Shown: piece by piece, positions 1 through 8,123 of the stretch
How the letters are laid out: each line of letters starts with the position of its first letter
Position numbering within the stretch: position 1 is the stretch's first letter
Made by a program: the position numbers and the translations under genes
Origin: Pseudomonas aestuarii
GTDB taxonomy: Bacteria > Pseudomonadota > Gammaproteobacteria > Pseudomonadales > Pseudomonadaceae
DNA length: 64,000 bases
Reading direction: 5' to 3'
Assembly: GCF_027988105.1 (NCBI RefSeq)
Contig: NZ_JAQJZJ010000006.1
Span: 62,001-126,000, forward strand
Notes under the pieces: model-generated
The model's database searches: none
What the model saw: the letters and a program-made list of their open reading frames with translations, nothing else
What the model was told of the DNA's origin: nothing

Positions 1-234
1 GCCGATGTCCACCAGCTCGCTGAGCTTGATCAGGGTTTGCGGACCATCCATGCCGGGCATCATCACATCCAGCAAGATGAAATCCGGGGCGAAACCCTGG
101 ATCTGGTCCAGCGCGTCCTGGCCGGACGAGCAGCTGAGCACCCGGAAGCCGCCAACGGCCTCCAGCGCGACCTTGGCCACGGCCTGGATCGAAGGGTCGT
201 CTTCCACGTGCAGGATGCGGGACAGTTCAGGCAT
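1..234 (-). CDS. Response regulator receiver protein (partial, C-terminus outside window)
   Basis: The visible 78 residues are the first two thirds of a CheY-like receiver domain: acidic pair in HVEDD near residue 10, phospho-acceptor aspartate in the LLDVMMPGMDG segment near residue 55. The ATG lies inside the end of the upstream hybrid kinase gene (ATGCCTGA, 8-nt overlap), so the two are translationally coupled. The protein probably receives phosphate from one or more of the four upstream kinases. The rest of the receiver, and any output domain, lies beyond base 1, so it may be a single-domain regulator or something longer. Confidence 0.88.
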   Translation of the reverse strand, partial: MPELSRILHVEDDPSIQAVAKVALEAVGGFRVLSCSSGQDALDQIQGFAPDFILLDVMMPGMDGPQTLIKLSELVDIG

Positions 235-3200
235 GCCGATTCTCCTTGGTGGGCAGCAGGCGGGCTAGCAGGTGCAGAAATTGTTGCGCACTGGTGCGCG
301 ATTTGGCCAGGGAGGCCTCGACCTGGCCGAGGTGCTCGGCAGGCAGGTCCTGTGCGGAGAGTACCACCACGGGCACTCCCGAATGGTGTTGGTGAAGTTC
401 TTCGAGCAGTTCCAGGCCGTTGCCGTCGGGCAGGCCGAGGTCCAGCAAGATCAGGTCGTAGCTGCCTTGGCTCAACAGCTGACGGGCCTCGGTGAGGCTG
501 CTGGCAGAGTTGAACTCGGCCAGTGTGCGGCCCTGTTCGGCAATCACCTGGCGCAAGTCGGCATCGTCCTCGATATGCAGTACCCGGGGTTTTTCCGGCA
601 GCCCGTGCAGGGCCTGGCGCAGGCGGGCCAGCAGGTTGTGGTGGTCGATCGGCTTGTCCAGCCAGTCGATGGCCTGGAAGCTGCCATTCAGGCTCAGGCG
701 GCCCTCGTCGCAGGCAGCGGAAATCACCAGCACCGGCAGCTCCGCGGTGGTGGGATCGTTGCGCAGCTCGCGGATCAACTGCAGGCCGTTGCCGTCCGGC
801 AGGCGCAGATCCAGGGTGACGGCGGCGAAGTGGTGCTCGGCCAGCAGGGTTCGGGCCTGTTCCAGGCTGGTCGCCTGCATCACCCGGTAGCCGGCGTGGC
901 TGAGGAACTGCTGCAGTAACTGGGCGATGTCGGCTTCATCCTCGATCACCAGCAAACTGGGTCGCTGCGCATCTTGGGCGTCGCTCGCCAGGTTCGTGGC
1001 GTCCAGCAGCGGCAGCTCGAACCAGAAGGTTGCCCCCTGGCCCTCGGTCGAGTCGAAGCCGATGCGCCCGCCCATACGTTCGATCAGCTCCTTGCTGATG
1101 GCCAGGCCCAGTCCGGTGCCGCCTTTTTGGCGGCTGTCGGTGGCGTCGGCCTGGGCGAATTTCTGGAACATCCGCTCGCGGAATGCCGCCGAAATCCCGG
1201 GGCCCTGGTCGCTGACGCTGACCCGCAGGCGTTGCTCGCGCACTTCACTGCTCAGGCGCACCTGGGCGCCACGCGGGGAAAACTTGATGGCATTGGAGAG
1301 AAAGTTGGCCAGCACCTGCTGCACGCGCATGGCATCGGCCCGCACCTTGAGTGCCGGCCCCCGCTCTTGCACCAGCTGCACGCCATGCTGGTCGGCATAG
1401 GCCTGGTTGCTCGCCAGGCTCTCCTCGAGCTGGGCGTCCAGCTGCAGACTGTGCAGCTTGAAGTTCATCTTGCCGGCCACCAGCTTGTCCATGTCCAGCA
1501 GGTCGTTGATCAAATGACTCAGGCGCAGGCTGTTGTGATGGGCGATATCGAGCATCTGCCGCATGCTCTCTGGCAGTTCGCCGAGCGCACCGCCCTGGAT
1601 CAGGCCGAGCGAGCCGGAGATCGAGGTCAGCGGTGTGCGCAGCTCATGGCTGACCGTGGAGACGAACTCGCGCTGCATGCGTTCGATACGCTTGCGCTCG
1701 GTGATGTCATGCAGCACCACGACGGCGCCGAGCTGGCGGCCATCGGGGGCATACAGCGGGTCGGCGTTGGCGGTGACAAAGCGGGGCGCCTGGCCCTTGG
1801 CGACTATGCTGATTTCTGCGTCGCGCACTCGCTCGCCCTGCAGGGCTTGCAGCAGGGGGATCTTGGCGTTGGCCAGCGGCGTCAAGCCGTCGGCCTCGAA
1901 CAGGTCGTAGTGGTCGCCCCATTGCTCGGGTGCGAGCTGGCTGACATCGGTGCCATGCCATTGCCGGGCGGTATCGTTGAACAGGGTTAATTGGCCCTGG
2001 GCATTGCAGGCGATTACGCCCTCGGCGAGCGCCTCGAGCAGGCGACGGTTCATCTCCTGCTGCTGTTCCAGCTCCTGTTCCTGGTGCTTGCGAGCGCTGA
2101 TGTCGCTGATCACGCCGTGCCAGATCACCGAACCATCGGCCTGCTGCTGGGGAGTGGCTTTGCCTTCGACCCAGATCAGCCCCTTGCAGGGATGGCATAC
2201 GCGGTATTCCTGATGCCACTGGCTCAGCGCTCTGGCCGAGTCGCGTATGGCGTCGGCAACGCTGGCGCGATCGTCCTCATGGATGACCGCGAACACGGCC
2301 TTGCTATGCGCGAGGACATCGGCCGGGGTCAGCCCGTAGATGTCCACTATGCCCTCGCTGGCGTAGGGGAAGCGCACCGTGCCGCGCTCGGCCAGCAGCG
2401 CCTGGAACACCATGCCGGGTAACTGCGCGGCAATCTGCTGCAGGCGCTGCAGGGCCTGATCGCGCTGGCTCAGGTCCTGGGCGATGGCGACGAAACCGCG
2501 CAGGGTGCCACCCTCGTCGCGCACCGCCGAGACTGTCAGCAAGGCCGGCAGCGGGCTGCCATCCTGGCGCACGAAGGTCCATTCATGCGGCTGGTCCTGG
2601 CCGCGCGCGGCATGGGTGGCCAGCACGGAGAAGTCCGCGCCGATGGATTGCTCGCCTTCCTGGCTGAGCGCCTCGGCGCGGCACGCCAGCTGCCAAGGTT
2701 CGAGCAGGGTGCTGGCAAAGGGGCGGCCGAGCAGGTACTGCCGGGCATAGCCGAACAAGTGTTCGGCGGCCGGGTTGACGCTGCTGATCTCGCCCGTGGG
2801 CAGGGTGGTAATGATCGCACTGCCGGCGCTGGCGAGGATGGCGCGCTGCAGCGCCGACTGTTCGGCATGCCGGCGCAGGTTCAGGCGCAGCTCGCACTGG
2901 CGCTCGACCTGGCGGCCGAGGCGGCGCAGGCCGTCGCGCTGCGCCGCGGTCAATTGACGTGGCTGGCGGTCGATCACGCAGAGGGTGCCGAGGTTGTGCC
3001 CGCCACTGGTGGTCAGCGGCATACCGGCGTAGAAGCGGATATGCGGCGCCGCGGTGACCAGCGGGTTGTCAGCGAAGCGCGGGTCTTGTCGGGCGTCGGG
3101 AATTTCAAACAATTGCTTGGCGAGGATCGCATGGGCGCAGAAAGCCTGTTCGCGCGGCGTTTCGCAGGCATCCAGGCCGACCTTGCTCTTGAACCACTGG

Positions 3201-3379
3201 CGCTGCTCGTCGATCAGCGAGATCAGGGCGATGGGCGTATCGCAGAGTTGCGCGGCGAGTTGGGTGAGGTCATCGAAGGCCTCCTCGGCGGGCGTGTCGA
3301 GCAACTGGTAGTGCTGGAGCTCGGCGAGTCGGGCGACCTCGTCGATGGGCAGGGTTGCTTCGTTGGGGGGGCGACTCAT
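227..3379 (-). CDS. GAF-PAS hybrid histidine kinase with two receiver domains
   Basis: A predicted cytoplasmic sensor kinase of 1050 residues with no membrane segment. Domains in order: GAF (about 20-170), three PAS-type modules (about 175-570), HisKA with phospho-histidine in STVSHELRTPLTS near residue 580, HATPase (about 690-800), and two CheY-like receivers (about 812-930 and 935-1045). Both receivers keep the acidic pair, the acceptor aspartate (TLDLRLPDG and LLDLGLPDG) and the conserved lysine. The start at 3379 is preferred because AGGAG sits six bases upstream; an in-frame ATG 28 codons earlier has no convincing ribosome site. The ligand is unknown. The gene is the fourth kinase of the operon and overlaps the following receiver gene. 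Confidence 0.92.
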   Translation of the reverse strand: MSRPPNEATLPIDEVARLAELQHYQLLDTPAEEAFDDLTQLAAQLCDTPIALISLIDEQRQWFKSKVGLDACETPREQAFCAHAILAKQLFEIPDARQDPRFADNPLVTAAPHIRFYAGMPLTTSGGHNLGTLCVIDRQPRQLTAAQRDGLRRLGRQVERQCELRLNLRRHAEQSALQRAILASAGSAIITTLPTGEISSVNPAAEHLFGYARQYLLGRPFASTLLEPWQLACRAEALSQEGEQSIGADFSVLATHAARGQDQPHEWTFVRQDGSPLPALLTVSAVRDEGGTLRGFVAIAQDLSQRDQALQRLQQIAAQLPGMVFQALLAERGTVRFPYASEGIVDIYGLTPADVLAHSKAVFAVIHEDDRASVADAIRDSARALSQWHQEYRVCHPCKGLIWVEGKATPQQQADGSVIWHGVISDISARKHQEQELEQQQEMNRRLLEALAEGVIACNAQGQLTLFNDTARQWHGTDVSQLAPEQWGDHYDLFEADGLTPLANAKIPLLQALQGERVRDAEISIVAKGQAPRFVTANADPLYAPDGRQLGAVVVLHDITERKRIERMQREFVSTVSHELRTPLTSISGSLGLIQGGALGELPESMRQMLDIAHHNSLRLSHLINDLLDMDKLVAGKMNFKLHSLQLDAQLEESLASNQAYADQHGVQLVQERGPALKVRADAMRVQQVLANFLSNAIKFSPRGAQVRLSSEVREQRLRVSVSDQGPGISAAFRERMFQKFAQADATDSRQKGGTGLGLAISKELIERMGGRIGFDSTEGQGATFWFELPLLDATNLASDAQDAQRPSLLVIEDEADIAQLLQQFLSHAGYRVMQATSLEQARTLLAEHHFAAVTLDLRLPDGNGLQLIRELRNDPTTAELPVLVISAACDEGRLSLNGSFQAIDWLDKPIDHHNLLARLRQALHGLPEKPRVLHIEDDADLRQVIAEQGRTLAEFNSASSLTEARQLLSQGSYDLILLDLGLPDGNGLELLEELHQHHSGVPVVVLSAQDLPAEHLGQVEASLAKSRTSAQQFLHLLARLLPTKENRHA

Positions 3380-3475
3380 CTGCAGCTCCTGGCACGGGGA
3401 GAGTGCACGGGCAAGGCAGGGCCGCCCAGCAGTCGGAACTGGGATGGACCCAACGCCCTGCATGGCCGGTATGGC

Positions 3476-6076
3476 CTATTGCGTCGAGTCATGGTCGCTG
3501 GCCTCCAGGCTGCGTCGCTTGGCTGCCGTCGCGATGGATTGCTCCAGGCTCGCCAGCAGTTGCGCCTCGTCGAACGGTTTTTCCAGCCAGGCGATGCCCT
3601 GTGCGTCCCCTAGCAGCCGGCGGCCCTCATCGCAGAAGGCGGAGATCACCAGAATCGGCAGCTGTTGATGGGGCGTCTGGCGGCGCAGTTCGCCGATCAG
3701 GGCCAGGCCGTGACCGTCGCCGAGGCGCAGGTCGAGGGTCATGGCGGCGTACTCGCCCTCGGCCAGCCGTTGCTGGGCCTGGCTGGCGCTGAACGCGCTG
3801 TCCACGCGATAGCCGGCGTGACCGAGCATCACCTGCAGCAGGTGGGCAATACTCGGCTCGTCCTCCACCACCAGGATGCGCGGCCCAGCCGTTGCTCGTT
3901 GGGCGGTCACCGGCAGCAGGTGCTCCTCGATCAACGGCAGCTCGAACCAGAAGGTGGCGCCCTGGCCAGGCACCGAGTGGAAACCGACACGGCCGTCCAT
4001 GCGCTCGATCAGTTCTTTGCTGATCGCCAGGCCCAGCCCGGTACCCGCCTGTTCGCGGCGGTCCGAGCCATCGGCTTGGGCGAATTTCTGGAAGATCCGG
4101 CTGTGGAAGGCCTCGGGGATACCGCGGCCCTGGTCGCTGACGCTGACCCGGACCCGGTTGCCGCGCAATTCACAGTACAGGCGCACATTGGCGCCAGCCG
4201 GGGAAAACTTGATGGCATTCGACAGGTAGTTGGCCAGCACCTGCTGCAGGCGCGCGGCATCCACCCGCACCCAGATGTCGCCCGGCTGGTCGAGCTGGAA
4301 GGTTATGCCGTGCTGTTGGGCATAGGCCTGATTGGCTGCCAGGGCCTCCTCGATCAGCGGCTTGATGGGCTGCACCAGCAGGTCGAGGGTCATCTTGCCG
4401 GCCGCCAGCTTTTCCATGTCCAGCAGGTCGTTGATCAGGAGGCTGAGGCGCTGGCTGTTCTGCTGGGCGATTTGCAGCATCTGCGCCATCTGTGCCGGTA
4501 CCACACCCATGGCGCCGCCGGTGATCAGGCCCAGGGCGCCGGCGATGGAGGTCAGCGGGGTGCGCAGTTCATGACTGACGGTGGAGACGAACTCGTTCTT
4601 CATGTTTTCGACGCGCTTGCGCTCGCTGAGGTCGAGCAGGGTGCCGCTCAAGCGCTGCAACTGGCCGTCGGCGTTGCGCAGGATAAAGCCCCGCAGCAGC
4701 ACCGGCACCTGGTGACCCGCCCGGTGCAGCATCAATGCCTCGCGGCTGAACGACTCTGTGCCTGACGTCACCGCACGCCGCAACTCCAGTTGCAATGCCA
4801 GCAACTCCTGGGGGGGCAGCACTGGCAGCCAGCGCTGCAGGCTCTGCGGGCTTTCGTCGGGCGAGTAGCCGAGCATCTCCCAGGCGCGGGCCGAGGCGAA
4901 CAGGCTCGCGGCCTGCAGATCGATATCCCACCAGCCGTCGTTGCTGCCCTTGAGTACCAGGCGCTGGCGCTCCTCGCTCTGGCGCAGGGCTTCGCTGTTC
5001 TGGCGGATCTGCAGGGTCATCTTGTGTGCCAGGGCTTCGGCCTGTTCGCGGCGCAGGGTCAGCACCGAGGCCAGCACGAACAGCAGCAGGCTGACGCCGA
5101 CACCCAGCAGCATCAAGGCGCTGGCCGTGTGAAAACTGGCCTCGAAGGTTGGCAGGCTGCTGAAGTCGAGGGTCCAGTGCTGGCCGTAGAGGTCGAGTTG
5201 CAGCTGTGAGCTGAGTTCGGGGTGGCGCTCGGCGTCGCTCGTCCGGGTGCTGAAGAGCAGGGCCTCGGGGCGGGCCTGGGCGCCATCGTAGATGCTGAAG
5301 TCCAGCTTGGGCGCCTGGCTGCCGAGGATGCCGGCCATCAGGTCGTCCATCCGATAGGGGCTGTAGACCAAGCCGCGCAGGGCGGCGAGACGTTGCTCCG
5401 GACTCTCCAGCGGCAGGTCTGGGCGGTATACCGGCAGGTACATCAACAAGCCGGCCTGCACCTTGCCATGGGTTTCCTGCAGCAGGGTGACCCGTCGGGT
5501 GATGCGGGTTTCGCCACTGCTTGCGGCGAGCAGCATGGCGGCTCGGCGGGTGGGTTCGGACAGCATGTCGTAGCCGAAGGCAGCCAGGTTGCGGCCGGTC
5601 AGGGGCTCGAGGAAGAGGATCGAACTGTACTGCGCGCGCGGCCCTGGTGGGTGCAGGCGGAAGTTGGGGAAGCCTTCGCGGCGCACCGCCGTTTCGAACC
5701 CGGCCACTGCGTCGGGGGGCAGGAAGCGCGTGTAGCCTACACCCTGGATGCCGGGGTAGTTCTGTGTCAGCTCGAGGCGTTCGAGATAGGTGCGCCACTC
5801 GCTGCGGTCGACCTCCAGGCTGGCGTCGAACAGGCCGGCCCCGCCAAGCAGAATCTGCTCGTGATCGGTCATGCGCTTGCTGATCGCCTGACTGACCTCG
5901 CTGGTCAGCAGCTCGAACTGACGTTGTGCGGCCAGTTGCTCGCGTTCCTGCAGATACAGCCAGGCGCCCAGGTTGGCCAGCAGGGCGATTGCCAATACCG
6001 CCCAGGCCAGGGCGTTGCGTCGGCTGAAAAAGGCCTGCCGGTTGGCGGGGCTCATCAGGTTCAAGGTATCGCTCAT
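3476..6076 (-). CDS. CHASE-domain hybrid histidine kinase with one receiver
   Basis: An inner-membrane sensor kinase of 866 residues. One membrane helix lies near residues 20-42 and a second near 318-340; between them is a periplasmic domain with the CHASE pattern (the stretch from LEPLTGRNLAAFGYD to GLLMYLPVYR). A PAS module follows (about 370-480), then HisKA with STVSHELRTPLTS near residue 500, HATPase (about 605-715) and a C-terminal receiver (about 735-850) with aspartate in MTLDLRLGDG and lysine in EKPFDE. CHASE domains sense small extracellular molecules; the ligand here cannot be read. An AAGGA site precedes the ATG, which overlaps the stop of a 34-codon ORF. Confidence 0.92.
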   Translation of the reverse strand: MSDTLNLMSPANRQAFFSRRNALAWAVLAIALLANLGAWLYLQEREQLAAQRQFELLTSEVSQAISKRMTDHEQILLGGAGLFDASLEVDRSEWRTYLERLELTQNYPGIQGVGYTRFLPPDAVAGFETAVRREGFPNFRLHPPGPRAQYSSILFLEPLTGRNLAAFGYDMLSEPTRRAAMLLAASSGETRITRRVTLLQETHGKVQAGLLMYLPVYRPDLPLESPEQRLAALRGLVYSPYRMDDLMAGILGSQAPKLDFSIYDGAQARPEALLFSTRTSDAERHPELSSQLQLDLYGQHWTLDFSSLPTFEASFHTASALMLLGVGVSLLLFVLASVLTLRREQAEALAHKMTLQIRQNSEALRQSEERQRLVLKGSNDGWWDIDLQAASLFASARAWEMLGYSPDESPQSLQRWLPVLPPQELLALQLELRRAVTSGTESFSREALMLHRAGHQVPVLLRGFILRNADGQLQRLSGTLLDLSERKRVENMKNEFVSTVSHELRTPLTSIAGALGLITGGAMGVVPAQMAQMLQIAQQNSQRLSLLINDLLDMEKLAAGKMTLDLLVQPIKPLIEEALAANQAYAQQHGITFQLDQPGDIWVRVDAARLQQVLANYLSNAIKFSPAGANVRLYCELRGNRVRVSVSDQGRGIPEAFHSRIFQKFAQADGSDRREQAGTGLGLAISKELIERMDGRVGFHSVPGQGATFWFELPLIEEHLLPVTAQRATAGPRILVVEDEPSIAHLLQVMLGHAGYRVDSAFSASQAQQRLAEGEYAAMTLDLRLGDGHGLALIGELRRQTPHQQLPILVISAFCDEGRRLLGDAQGIAWLEKPFDEAQLLASLEQSIATAAKRRSLEASDHDSTQ

Positions 6077-6177
6077 GGCTTGTCCTTCGCGCGCTGGCGC
6101 AGGGTTTCAATGTGCTGCGCGATTGCCCGGCAGGTCGATAAGCGATTGTTCGGGGGTTCCGGCTGGGCGCGGCTCAT
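6073..6177 (-). CDS. Small ORF (34 aa) coupled to both neighbouring kinase genes
   Basis: The gap between two kinase genes is filled exactly by a 35-codon reading frame. Its ATG overlaps the TGA of the upstream kinase (ATGA), and its own TGA overlaps the ATG of the downstream kinase (ATGA). The product would be hydrophilic and basic, starting MSRAQPEPPNNR and ending RQRAKDKP, with one cysteine and no membrane segment or known domain. The arrangement would let ribosomes pass from one kinase to the next. It may encode a real peptide or serve only for translational coupling; nothing shows a function. Confidence 0.5.
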   Translation of the reverse strand: MSRAQPEPPNNRLSTCRAIAQHIETLRQRAKDKP

Positions 6178-8123
6178 GCCGGTCGTTCCGCTGTAGCAGG
6201 CTCGGCCAGTGGCAGCTCGAACCAGAACGTGGCCCCTTGGCCCTCGCTCGAGTCGAAGCCGATGTGCCCGCCCATGCCCTCGATCAACTCTTTGCTGATT
6301 GCCAAGCCTAGCCCGGTGCCGCCCTTCTGGCGGGTGTCGGATGCGTCGGCCTGGGCGAATTTTTGGAAAATCTGCTCTTGAAACTCAGCCGGAACACCCG
6401 GGCCGTGATCGCGTACATAGAGGCGCAGATGTTGGTCGCGCCGTTCTGTATACAGATCGACGGTGCCGCCGCGCGGGGAAAATTTGGCCGCGTTGGACAG
6501 CAGGTTGGCCAGCACCTGCTGCAGACGGTGAGCGTCGACCCTGACCCGCTCCGCGCAGCTGGCAAGCTGGCGCAGATGAACCCCGTAGTCCGCCGCGTAG
6601 GCCTGGTTGCTGTGCAGGGCCTGCTCGATCAGTGGCTGCAGGGCCAGCGGCTGGACATCGAACTGCATCTTGCCTGCCGCCAGCTTGCCGATGTCCAGCA
6701 GGTCGTTGATCAGCGTGGCCAGGCGCTGGCCATTGTGCTGGGCGATCTGCAGCATGGGCTGCAAAGCCTTCGGCACCTCGCCCAGGGCGCCGGCATTGAT
6801 CAGCTCCAGCGGGCCGATGATGGCGGTCAGCGGCGTGCGCAGCTCATGGCTGACGGTGGAGATGAATTCATTTTGCAGGCGCAGCAGGCGTTTGCTCTCG
6901 CGAATGTCCTGGATATGCAGGATGCGGGTTGCGCCAGTCTCCAGGCCGCCATTCAGGACTGCGGCACTGAGCATCACTGCGATTGAGTCGCCCCGGGCAT
7001 CGAGCAGATCTTGTTGCCAGCTGCGGTTGTGCCCAGGGGTTGTTGCCGCCAGTTCGGCATTCAACTGCGCATGACCGGACGCCACGCAGAATTGCCGTAG
7101 GTGCTGGTTGAGCAGCGTGGCGGGGCTACGTTGCAGCAGCTGACACAGGGCCCGGTTGGCGGCCAGGATACTGCCCTGCTGATCGAGCAGGGCCAAGCCC
7201 TGCGGGGTCATGTCAAAGGCATCGAAAAACTGCTGCTGGCTGCGGTTGAGCGCCAGCAACAGGCTGGCCTGGCGGTGTTGGGCGTGCAACGCCAGGCTGA
7301 CCAGCGCGGTGCAGATCAGCGCCAGGCTCCAGCCCAACAGGCGAAGCCAGGCAGGCAGCGGTTTGGCCGCGATCAGGTTGTGGGCCTCAAGCTGCCAGTG
7401 GGCGCCGGCCAGCACTATCGGTAGCTTGACGCGGGCGGGCTCGGATGCGGTCTGCGTCAGGCTGGCGCTGATCGGCTCGGCAACTGGACGCAGGCGCAGC
7501 GCAATGTTGCGCTGGCGGGCAACCTCCTCAACCTGGGCATAGAGCCGGTCGAAGTCGATCACCGTGCTGATCATGCCCCAGTAGCGCTGGTCATCGAGGA
7601 ATACCGGTACTCGATAGATCAGGCCTGTCCCGCCCTGCACCAGTTGCAGTGGCCCGTCGAGCTTGGCGGTGCGACTGGCGATGATGCGTTGTACTGCGGG
7701 CCATTGCTTGGCCTGATCGGGGTAATAAAGGCCGAGCGCGGCTTCGTTGCCGGCCAGTGGGTAGACGAAAGCGATGCGGTTGTCCGGGGCCAGGCCGATA
7801 TTGCGGATGTGCCGGCCTTGCTGGAACAGCCCCTCCAGCCAGGGCTTCAGTTCCTCTGGATCGATCTGCCCGTGCTTGGCGGGGATATAGGTGGCCAGGC
7901 CGGTGGCCAGGTGCAGGGTGGCGTTGAGTTCGGCCAGCAGCACCGCACTGGCTTCGTTGGCATGCGCCAGCAATTGTTGCTGTTCAACCTGCTGCTGGCG
8001 CAGGGCGTACTGTTGCAGCAGCAGTTCGCTGCCCAGGCCGAGAAACAGCAGCAGCCCCAGGCTGGCGGTCCAGTTCAGCAGATGGCGCCAGGGGAATGGG
8101 CGTGGCGGAACATTGGGCTTCAT
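6174..8123 (-). CDS. Membrane histidine kinase with periplasmic CHASE-like domain and PAS
   Basis: A sensor kinase of 649 residues without a receiver. Membrane helices near residues 14-34 and 265-285 enclose a periplasmic region that resembles CHASE domains (LATYIPAKHG, NIGLAPDNRIAFVYPLAGNE, YRVPVFLDDQRYWG). After it come a PAS module (about 290-410), HisKA with STVSHELRTPLTA near residue 425 and a HATPase (about 530-640) with the DASDTRQKGGTGLGLAISKE loop. The ATG overlaps the TGA of the preceding 1606-residue kinase by four bases. With no receiver of its own, it must signal through a separate receiver, plausibly one encoded in this operon. Confidence 0.9.
   Translation of the reverse strand: MKPNVPPRPFPWRHLLNWTASLGLLLFLGLGSELLLQQYALRQQQVEQQQLLAHANEASAVLLAELNATLHLATGLATYIPAKHGQIDPEELKPWLEGLFQQGRHIRNIGLAPDNRIAFVYPLAGNEAALGLYYPDQAKQWPAVQRIIASRTAKLDGPLQLVQGGTGLIYRVPVFLDDQRYWGMISTVIDFDRLYAQVEEVARQRNIALRLRPVAEPISASLTQTASEPARVKLPIVLAGAHWQLEAHNLIAAKPLPAWLRLLGWSLALICTALVSLALHAQHRQASLLLALNRSQQQFFDAFDMTPQGLALLDQQGSILAANRALCQLLQRSPATLLNQHLRQFCVASGHAQLNAELAATTPGHNRSWQQDLLDARGDSIAVMLSAAVLNGGLETGATRILHIQDIRESKRLLRLQNEFISTVSHELRTPLTAIIGPLELINAGALGEVPKALQPMLQIAQHNGQRLATLINDLLDIGKLAAGKMQFDVQPLALQPLIEQALHSNQAYAADYGVHLRQLASCAERVRVDAHRLQQVLANLLSNAAKFSPRGGTVDLYTERRDQHLRLYVRDHGPGVPAEFQEQIFQKFAQADASDTRQKGGTGLGLAISKELIEGMGGHIGFDSSEGQGATFWFELPLAEPATAERPA

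Noticed and set aside
3380..3463. 28-residue N-terminal extension of the GAF hybrid kinase
   Set aside because: A strong AGGAG site lies just before the inner ATG at 3379 and the extension has no domain character.
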